From: an uncultured Phaeodactylibacter sp.
Lineage (GTDB): Bacteria > Bacteroidota > Bacteroidia > Chitinophagales > Saprospiraceae
Assembly (NCBI GenBank): GCA_913057245.1
Contig: CAJXNH010000023.1
Location: 1 to 56,391, forward strand
Direction of reading: 5' to 3'
DNA: 56,391 nucleotides
Shown: positions 50,501 through 56,391 of the stretch, piece by piece
How the letters are laid out: every line of letters begins with the position of its first letter
Position numbering within the stretch: the first letter of the stretch is position 1
Translations under genes and position numbers: made by a program
Notes under the pieces: model-generated
Seen by the model: the letters and a program-made list of their open reading frames with translations, nothing else
Told to the model about the DNA's origin: nothing
Database searches by the model: none

Positions 50501-51163
50501 TCAGGCACCGGCCTGCCGGGCCAGGAAAATTGCCCGCTCCAGTTGTTCCTCCCGGTTGAGTAAGGTATTATCAATAATGACAGCATCTGCAGCCTGTCGC
50601 AGGGGGCTGTCTTCGCGGGTAGAGTCAATATGATCTCGGTGCGTCAGATTTGCCTGTACTGCCTCGAGTGTCGCTTCCTGCCCCTTCTGAGCAAGTTCGT
50701 CGTACCTTCTGCGCGCCCTGATCTCCGGGTCTGCTGTAAGAAAAATTTTAAGCTCCGCTTTTGGGAAGACCACCGTTCCGATATCCCTACCGTCCATAAC
50801 GATGCCCCGTTCTTCCCCCATTTGCTGTTGCTGACGGACCATCGCCCGGCGGACTTCCGGAACAGCTGCTACTTCACTAACGTAGTTAGAGACAGCCATT
50901 TGCCGGATTTCACTTTCTACATCCCTGCCATTGAGCAGGGTATGATTGTTGGCTGCAAAGCGGATATTTATATCCCGCAGCGCTGCCTGTACCCGATTCT
51001 GGTCTTCGACTTTTATACCGTGTTCCAGCAAGAATAAGGTTACAGCCCGGTACATCGCCCCTGAGTCGATATAGGTGTAGCCAAGGTGACTGGCGAGAGA
51101 TTTGGCAAGGGTGCTTTTTCCGCAGGAAGAGTAGCCGTCAATGGCTATGATGATTTTTTTCAC
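50501..51163 (-). CDS. cmk: Cytidylate kinase
   Basis: A 220-aa enzyme that phosphorylates CMP and dCMP with ATP in pyrimidine nucleotide salvage. P-loop GYSSCGKSTLAKSLA at 8-22, the substrate segment YIDSGAMYRAVTL, the CMP-site GIVMDGRDIGTVVFP and the lid-type RARRRYDELAQKG. Length fits the family. Here cmk stands alone rather than next to rpsA or aroA as in many genomes. It is convergent with the Nudix-like gene over a shared terminator. The 205 bp upstream of it hold nothing recognisable. Confidence 0.96.
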   Translation of the reverse strand: MKKIIIAIDGYSSCGKSTLAKSLASHLGYTYIDSGAMYRAVTLFLLEHGIKVEDQNRVQAALRDINIRFAANNHTLLNGRDVESEIRQMAVSNYVSEVAAVPEVRRAMVRQQQQMGEERGIVMDGRDIGTVVFPKAELKIFLTADPEIRARRRYDELAQKGQEATLEAVQANLTHRDHIDSTREDSPLRQAADAVIIDNTLLNREEQLERAIFLARQAGA

Positions 51164-51368
51164 GTAGGCCTGGTTTTTCCGGGCAGTAAAGATAATGAAC
51201 TGCTACCGACTTTTTCAAAACCACATCTGATCCGGTGCTTCCCGCCTTTGTTTTTAGCGTCAGGGCAAGAGCCTTTGGTCTCTATGGTCGCGGCCCGACA
51301 GAGATTAGGGAGGGTACTACCTGTTCAACAGAACCACTTTACCTTGAACATGCCCTAGAGAAGGATAG

Positions 51369-52880
51369 TTAGCGGACATACTGCTGAATGCGTTCCCAGA
51401 GCAATTCGTAGGGAATGATTTCCAATTCTGCATTGCCCCCTCTGTAAAAAAACGGGACGCTTTTCAGCTGCTTCAGGTACCGCTCTGTCCCGGTGACTTC
51501 GGCAGGTTGGAAATCAGACTTGGCATATTGCTGCAACAGCCGTATAAACTGTACCGGGCGGTGATATTCTTCCCGTCGCAGTTGCCGGTTGGCGTACTTT
51601 TTGAGCTGGTCGATCCGCTCCATTACTTCATTGAATTTGCGTTCTTCCAGGAGGAAGAGAATCTGAAGGATAAGCACGTGGACCGCAAAGATTCGCTGCT
51701 CTTTGTTGTATAAAGCGGATTTGCCAATGATTTTAGAGGGCAGAAACTGTTTATTTCGCTGTTTTTGAAGAACCGGATTCTCTTTCCCCTCCACCTGTAT
51801 CAGGTACTCGATATACCCTTCGTAGATGTTCCACTTTTCGACGGTCTCACTGTCCTGTTTGCGCAGTTTAGAGTTGTTGTACACCAATTTGAAAATGGCC
51901 ACGCTCTGCAGCGGGTTATTGACATGCATGGTTAAGAGGAAGTAATAGTCCATAAAGTTGAACCAGTCTTCACTTCCGGCTTTGAGCTCCTTCAGGCATT
52001 GTTCGGCCGTTGCCCTTCCATCGCGATAGTTGCGAAGGTGGAGGTAGGCAGACATCTTCTTCGTTTGAAAGGTCACCGTCTTTTTGTGCTGTTTATAGAC
52101 CGCATTTTTCCGGACAAACTGCTCGCCCTGCTCACAGACCTCAAGCATAGACTCAAAGTCCTGTTGCATTTCGTAGGCAAAAATCCAAACCAGGTACATA
52201 TTGTAGAAGATGACGGGCGAGTCATACTGCTCGGACAAGCTCACGAGGGCTTCACAGTAATCTTCGATGTTTTCGGTCAGTTCCTGTGTTTTCGACAAGG
52301 GCTTATAGTAATTCATGACAACCCGCTGCAGGAGTTCTTCTGAGCGGATTTCGGCTCCCAGGATGTCATTATATTCCTTGATGTAGTTGTCGTATTCCTC
52401 ATAATCCCGCTCATTGTCCTGCTGAGCTGCATAATCTCTCAAAATGCGGGAACTGTTAATGATGAGGTCCGCAAATTTGAATTTCAGGGAGGTGGTCAGG
52501 ATTTGGCGGGCGAGCTGCGCGGCTGAGTTGGGGGCATTATACCAGATCAGCGTTTTGACAAGGGTCCAATCTTTATGGCATGAATAGTAAGCCCGGTCAT
52601 AATTGGCAGCCTTAGGCATATTAATATCCAGAAAGAAGAGCGTATTCAATAAGCGCTTCCTGAAACGAGACTTAAGCTGCCGGTACTTAGGGTCCGTAGG
52701 GCTGCATTTATAAAGGGTGTTGGCGGCTTCCCGGTCGTTTTTGAATTTATTATCTCGTAAGGCCTCATAAAACTGATTGAATTTGCTCTTGTTGTTACGC
52801 AGGGAATGGTCATCAAAAATCTCGATTTTACGTACTTTTCGCTTCGTAACGACATGAGCTATTTCGAGTAAGTTTTTCAT
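51369..52880 (-). CDS. Large helical-repeat protein of unknown function
   Basis: A 503-aa cytoplasmic protein without signal or TM segments. It is helical throughout, with many Tyr/Leu/Ala pairs spaced as in TPR-like alpha-solenoids (for example AQLARQILTTSLKFKFADLI, SMLEVCEQGEQFVRK, YLHLRNYRDGRATAEQCLKE). The N-terminal 75 residues are very basic (VVTKRKVRKIEIFDD, YRQLKSRFRKRLLNTL), suggesting contact with nucleic acid or the ribosome. I recognise the style from Bacteroidota hypothetical proteins but cannot name a family. First ATG used. Neighbours give no functional clue. Confidence 0.7.
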   Translation of the reverse strand: MKNLLEIAHVVTKRKVRKIEIFDDHSLRNNKSKFNQFYEALRDNKFKNDREAANTLYKCSPTDPKYRQLKSRFRKRLLNTLFFLDINMPKAANYDRAYYSCHKDWTLVKTLIWYNAPNSAAQLARQILTTSLKFKFADLIINSSRILRDYAAQQDNERDYEEYDNYIKEYNDILGAEIRSEELLQRVVMNYYKPLSKTQELTENIEDYCEALVSLSEQYDSPVIFYNMYLVWIFAYEMQQDFESMLEVCEQGEQFVRKNAVYKQHKKTVTFQTKKMSAYLHLRNYRDGRATAEQCLKELKAGSEDWFNFMDYYFLLTMHVNNPLQSVAIFKLVYNNSKLRKQDSETVEKWNIYEGYIEYLIQVEGKENPVLQKQRNKQFLPSKIIGKSALYNKEQRIFAVHVLILQILFLLEERKFNEVMERIDQLKKYANRQLRREEYHRPVQFIRLLQQYAKSDFQPAEVTGTERYLKQLKSVPFFYRGGNAELEIIPYELLWERIQQYVR

Positions 52881-53032
52881 CTACTAGATTGGTTAAGGCC
52901 ATTAGCGATGTGGCCAGTGTGCATAATTTGTGACATTCAAAATAGGGCATTTTTTGACTAATGCCAATTATTACAGGTTCAAATTGCACTATTCGGGAGG
53001 GGTAAACAGGTCGGCTACGCGTTGAACGTCCA

Positions 53033-53077
53033 AAATAAAAAAGGTTTTGAGTAATGACAAGCTACTCAAAACCTTTT
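53033..53077 (-). terminator. Terminator of the DUF2795 gene
   Basis: AAAAGGTTTTGAGTA (53039-53053) pairs perfectly with TACTCAAAACCTTTT (53063-53077), 9-nt loop, and a T-rich run follows on the minus strand. It lies 68 bp beyond the stop codon. Confidence 0.85.
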
Positions 53078-53144
53078 ATTCTATTTGTGACTAACTTTTT
53101 TGAGGGGCAGAGGGCTCAAAATAGCAAAGCCATAAGCACAGAGC

Positions 53145-53366
53145 TTAGTATTCGTCTTCGTTAAAGAGAAAATCATCCTTGCGCGGATAATCCGGCCAGA
53201 TTTCCTCCATTCCTTCGTACACTTCACCTTCATCCTCCATTTGCTGAAGGTTTTCGATCACTTCCAAAGGCGCTCCGGAGCGAATCGCGTAGTCGATCAG
53301 CTCATCGCGAGTAGCTGGCCATGGTGCGTCTTCCAGATGGTGAGCAAGTTCAAGTGTCCAATACAT
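53145..53366 (-). CDS. DUF2795-family small protein
   Basis: A 73-aa acidic protein opening MYWTLELAHHLEDAPWPATR, followed by DELIDYAIRSGAPLEVIENL and an acidic tail with WPDYPRKDDFLFNEDEY. The pattern (short helix, APWPATRDELIDYA, then LEVIENLQQ) is that of the DUF2795 proteins found in nearly all Bacteroidota at this size. Function unknown. It has a clear own promoter about 200 bp upstream and a strong terminator, so it is a well-expressed single-gene unit. The long leader shows nothing recognisable. Confidence 0.85.
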   Translation of the reverse strand: MYWTLELAHHLEDAPWPATRDELIDYAIRSGAPLEVIENLQQMEDEGEVYEGMEEIWPDYPRKDDFLFNEDEY

Positions 53367-53572
53367 AGGTTGGCAAAATTTGTTGTTAGCCGGCCTTTTA
53401 TTAGGGGTCCCGATTAACCATTGGAACAGGAAGAACCCAAAAACAGACCGATAGGAAATTTATAAACGGTAAAAAGCCGCAACTAAGCAAATTGTAAGCG
53501 AAAAATTAAGGCACATCAGGCAGTTCGTTTTGCAACACAGTTACTGCCATCGGTTTCCTCGCCTACTTTCGG

Positions 53573-53603
53573 CAAAAGTAAAAAACCTAACGTATTATCC
53601 AAA
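53573..53603 (-). promoter_or_regulatory. Promoter of the DUF2795 gene
   Basis: On the minus strand TTTG (53603-53600), a 19-bp spacer and TACTTTTG (53580-53573) match the Bacteroidota housekeeping consensus without mismatch. The transcript would carry a leader of about 200 nt. Confidence 0.65.
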
Positions 53604-53640
53604 TATTTATTACGCTTTTTAAATACGGCCGGAAAAGTCC

Positions 53641-54834
53641 TTATTTCTTTTGCTTAACGCCGGACATGGGATAGTGTTTAAGGACCGTAAATGGTTTTTG
53701 TTCATATCCCTTGGGTACCAGCCCTACCTTGTGGTCCCGTACCGGGCCAGTAGGGTCTGTGAAATAGTAATTGCGGCCTTCATAGGGTATAGTACTACCC
53801 GGTGCCGGGGGTAAGGCCATTGCCAGGGTAAGGTGGTCCGGGTAGGCGACCACCAGGGTAGGGAGGGGCAGTAATATTTTTGCCAGTTGGAAAAATAGCG
53901 CGGTCCGGTCTTCACAATCAGAAAAAGGGTGAATGAAGACTTCTTCTGCCACCATAGGCTTACTGTAGCCAAAGTAGGCTTTGTCTTCTTGGTATTCAAA
54001 AGCGGATCGGGTGAATGCCGCCAGGATCTCGGCGGTCTGCCACTCATTTTTGCCTTTGAGCATATCGCGCAACGGGGGGATCAGGCTCTGCAAAAGCTGG
54101 GGCGACATAGGGACCTCAAGATATTGTGTTTCGGCTACAATGGGGTAGTCTTCCATGTAGGCGGCGATATTCTCATCGACCTCGACCTCCAGCGCATGCC
54201 ATTCATTTTGGTAGAAAAAGCTAACCTTCTGCCGCTTGAGCATGGGGCGCAGCCGGGGCAGGTCCCTGAAAGTAAAGGTAAAGGCATGCCCATCCGGATT
54301 AGGGACAAACCCCAGCATGTAGAGTGCCCGCTGTTGAGTGTGGCCCGCCCGTACCTCGGTGAGATTGATAAATGACCGGCCCTGGTCCTGAATGATTGGA
54401 GCTTCAAACACCTCGTCCATCGTGAAAACATAGAGGTAAGCTTCTTCCTCGAGGTAAGTCAGCCGGGTATCATACCCGCTCTGAGACATAATAAACCAGG
54501 CACTCAGCGTACGGTCTACAGGCTCATGCTGCCCATATATTTGCATCAGTACCTGTTTGACGAGTTTGTAATACAGCCAGTCATTTAGCCGAAAAGCACG
54601 CCTGGCCCGCTGCAGGCTTCTGATCAATACATCGTACTCAGTAGTACTCATTTGACGAAAGTAAGCCCTCAGCCCATGTTCTGTCATTTCCGGACGGGAA
54701 ATCTGTAGTAAATCCGGGTGATACTGAATGGGCACCTGCTCTGTAAAAAAGGGTATTGTAACCTCCTCACAGTTGGAAGCAGTCAGGTTTTTTCCCAGAA
54801 TCAGGAATAATGAAAGGAGTAAAATCCGGGGCAT
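53641..54834 (-). CDS. Secreted transglutaminase-like protein
   Basis: A 397-aa protein from the ATG at 54834 (signal MPRILLLSLFLILGKNLTA); ten more codons upstream are open but would shift the signal. The C-terminal third carries a papain-fold triad in the order of bacterial transglutaminase-like proteins: C307 in SDCEDRTALFF, H334 in YPDHLTLAM and D360 in YFTDPTG. The N-terminal two thirds contain helices (about 60-110) and beta-rich stretches (about 125-250) that I do not recognise. Known relatives cleave or cross-link peptides; the substrate is unknown. Probably periplasmic; there is no T9SS tail. It lies downstream of queA but is separated by a terminator. Confidence 0.72.
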   Translation of the reverse strand: MPRILLLSLFLILGKNLTASNCEEVTIPFFTEQVPIQYHPDLLQISRPEMTEHGLRAYFRQMSTTEYDVLIRSLQRARRAFRLNDWLYYKLVKQVLMQIYGQHEPVDRTLSAWFIMSQSGYDTRLTYLEEEAYLYVFTMDEVFEAPIIQDQGRSFINLTEVRAGHTQQRALYMLGFVPNPDGHAFTFTFRDLPRLRPMLKRQKVSFFYQNEWHALEVEVDENIAAYMEDYPIVAETQYLEVPMSPQLLQSLIPPLRDMLKGKNEWQTAEILAAFTRSAFEYQEDKAYFGYSKPMVAEEVFIHPFSDCEDRTALFFQLAKILLPLPTLVVAYPDHLTLAMALPPAPGSTIPYEGRNYYFTDPTGPVRDHKVGLVPKGYEQKPFTVLKHYPMSGVKQKK

Positions 54835-54952
54835 GTCGAACATATGATCTGTTATCGCAGCCATTCGGTGAAAAAACTGCGCTTTAGCTGTTTAAACCAG
54901 GAGTAGAGATCCTGTAAATCTTACTTCCTGTAAAATGTACGGAATAAATAAG

Positions 54953-54991
54953 AACAAAGCGTATCTAAATGACCTTCAGATACGCTTTGTT
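54953..54991 (-). terminator. Terminator of queA
   Basis: AACAAAGCGTATCT (54953-54966) pairs perfectly with AGATACGCTTTGTT (54978-54991), 11-nt loop. On the minus strand the arm ends in GCTTTGTT followed by CTTATTTATTCC, a weak U-rich tail. It lies 37 bp beyond the queA stop codon. Confidence 0.7.
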
Positions 54992-55027
54992 ATGCGAGTA
55001 ATGTACACAATATTTCTGACGATTGTG

Positions 55028-56092
55028 CTATATAATGAGCATAGCATCACCGTAGGCAAAGAAACGGTACTTCTCCTTGACGGCCTGCTTGTAAGCTTCC
55101 ATAATCAAATCGTACCCGCCAAAGGCACATACCATGATCATCAGGCTCGACTTGGGCAGGTGGAAGTTGGTAACCATAGCATCCGGAATGCTAAACTCAT
55201 AAGGCGGATAAATAAACAGATTGGTCCACCCTTCGGCTTCCTTGAGCATGTTTTCAGCAGAAACGGCTGATTCTATCGCGCGCATGCTCGTTGTGCCTAC
55301 CGCACACACCCGGTGCTCTTCGGATTTAGCTTTATTGACCGTCTCAACGGCATCGTTGCCGATTTTGAAGTACTCCGCATCCATTTTATGCTTTGAGAGG
55401 TCTTCCACGTCTATACTACGGAAAGTGCCCAGGCCGATGTGGAGCGTAAGTTCGGCAAATTCAATACCCTTGATTTCCAGGCGCTTGAGTAGCTCGTCGC
55501 TGTAGTGTAATCCAGCAGTAGGTGCTGCAACAGCACCCATTTCCTTCGCAAACAGCGTCTGATAGCGGTCCCGGTCCAGGGCTTCAGCTTTGCGGCCTAC
55601 TTCTTTAGGCAGGGGCGTAGTGCCAAGACGGTGCAGGTCTTTCTGGAAATTCTCATCACTATCGTCATAGATGAAACGGATGGTCCGGCCGCGGGAGGTC
55701 GTATTGTCGACCACCTCGGCCACCAGTACATCGTTGTCGTGCTCGTCACTAAAGTAGAGCTTGTTGCCCACACGGATCTTGCGCGCAGGGTCAACCAATA
55801 CGTCCCAGAGGCGGGATTCGCTATTGAGTTCACGCAGGAGGAAGACTTCAATGTCCGCCCCGGTTTTTTCCTTCTTACCATACAAGCGGGCGGGGAATAC
55901 TTTAGTATTGTTGAAAATCATGGCATCGCCCTCGTCAAAGTACTCGAGGATGTCTTTGAACGTCCGGTGTTCGATTTTACCTGAGTCCCGGTGAATGACC
56001 ATCAATCTGGAATCGTGGCGATTGTCCGCCGGGTATTTGGCGATAAGTTCGGGTGGTAGTGTAAAATCAAATTGAGACAGCTTGGTCCTCAT
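55028..56092 (-). CDS. queA: S-adenosylmethionine:tRNA ribosyltransferase-isomerase
   Basis: A 354-aa enzyme that moves the ribosyl group of SAM onto 7-aminomethyl-7-deazaguanine in tRNA, making epoxyqueuosine. Family marks: [17 protein letters not shown] at the start, [82 protein letters not shown] and [18 protein letters not shown]. Length is normal. The ATG at 56092 gives the usual N-terminus. No other queuosine gene is in the window. The MITE-like element copy 2 begins about 150 bp upstream, so the promoter probably lies between them. Confidence 0.97.
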   Translation of the reverse strand: MRTKLSQFDFTLPPELIAKYPADNRHDSRLMVIHRDSGKIEHRTFKDILEYFDEGDAMIFNNTKVFPARLYGKKEKTGADIEVFLLRELNSESRLWDVLVDPARKIRVGNKLYFSDEHDNDVLVAEVVDNTTSRGRTIRFIYDDSDENFQKDLHRLGTTPLPKEVGRKAEALDRDRYQTLFAKEMGAVAAPTAGLHYSDELLKRLEIKGIEFAELTLHIGLGTFRSIDVEDLSKHKMDAEYFKIGNDAVETVNKAKSEEHRVCAVGTTSMRAIESAVSAENMLKEAEGWTNLFIYPPYEFSIPDAMVTNFHLPKSSLMIMVCAFGGYDLIMEAYKQAVKEKYRFFAYGDAMLII

Positions 56093-56245
56093 ATTGTCTT
56101 ATGCTTTTTCGGGTAAAACGGAATCAACGGGCTTTTCTTCCCTGTTTTTGAAAACAGCAGGGCTGCTCCAAGATAAATTCCGGCAATGATACTAAAAAAT
56201 GGCGATTTTGCCTCTGTATAGCGGATGGATATATTCAGAATCCTT

Positions 56246-56391
56246 AGACTGTGTTGGGATTTCACCCTTTGGGCTGCATTTGCCAAATTTTATCCTGTAC
56301 TTCGTTGCTCTTCGGTCGCTTAGCTCAGGCTAGGCTCCCTCATCGCGCCCCCGACGATGAATGTCGGGATCAAAGACTTGTTCAGAATAAA
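56246..56391. mobile_element. MITE-like element, copy 2 (cut by the window edge)
   Basis: Starts with the same end AGACTGTGTTGGGATTTC as copy 1 and runs in the same orientation for 146 bp until the window ends. Shared blocks are near identical (3 or fewer differences over the first 65 bp; the block beginning CTTAGCTCAGGCTAGGCTCC is identical). It lacks the private hairpin segment of copy 1 but has another at about 56350-56378, CCCGAC/GTCGGG. The copies are thus mosaic. A 65-codon minus-strand frame starting in the repeat is not a gene. Confidence 0.8.

Noticed and set aside
56089..56286. 65-codon minus-strand frame upstream of queA
   Set aside because: It starts inside the MITE-like element, with the same first 15 residues as the false extension of ald, and overlaps the queA start.

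Overview
The window looks like a chromosomal piece of a marine-type Bacteroidota, probably from the Saprospiria/Lewinella side. The evidence is: several promoters of the TTTG-N15..19-TAnnTTTG type; fused SecDF; a primary sigma factor lacking region 1.1; futalosine-pathway MqnD; and four very large proteins ending in type A or type B type IX secretion (T9SS) C-terminal domains. No rRNA, tRNA or CRISPR array was recognised. The genus is an inference; the phylum is well supported.

Layout. 1-2131 is accessory: a tyrosine recombinase with palindromes at its 3' side, then a gene-poor stretch with a strong hairpin and a duplicated ~160-bp hairpin-bounded unit. 2148-10115 is housekeeping: a DUF2383 four-helix protein, alanine dehydrogenase, MqnD, ClpB and an ABC-F ATPase. 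A 193-bp element with terminal inverted repeats sits directly upstream of alanine dehydrogenase. A second, edge-truncated copy lies upstream of queA at the far end, so the window is bracketed by two copies.

10242-33171 is the most distinctive part: a 48-aa membrane peptide, a 1988-aa SprB-repeat protein (T9SS type A), a PorE-like lipoprotein (TPR, beta-propeller, regulatory domain, OmpA), two tandem paralogous choice-of-anchor-L proteins of 2729 and 986 aa (T9SS type B), and SecDF. Sec export, a T9SS periplasmic component and T9SS cargo are thus adjacent, and the locus can be read as a surface-adhesin or matrix locus. The 2729-aa protein contains 20 tandem ~83-aa modules. Nine of these form three copies of a 249-aa (747-bp) three-module super-repeat; its paralog has only two modules.

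33454-41873 holds a secreted propeller-amidohydrolase, an aldehyde dehydrogenase, a reprolysin-type metalloprotease with a T9SS type A tail, and a small TPR protein. 42078-48049 is core: EtfB, EtfA, ribosomal protein S15, PNPase and the primary sigma factor. 48127-56092 mixes unknowns (SH3 lipoprotein, single-TM protein, Nudix-like protein without catalytic glutamates, 503-aa helical protein, DUF2795, secreted transglutaminase-like protein) with cytidylate kinase and QueA.
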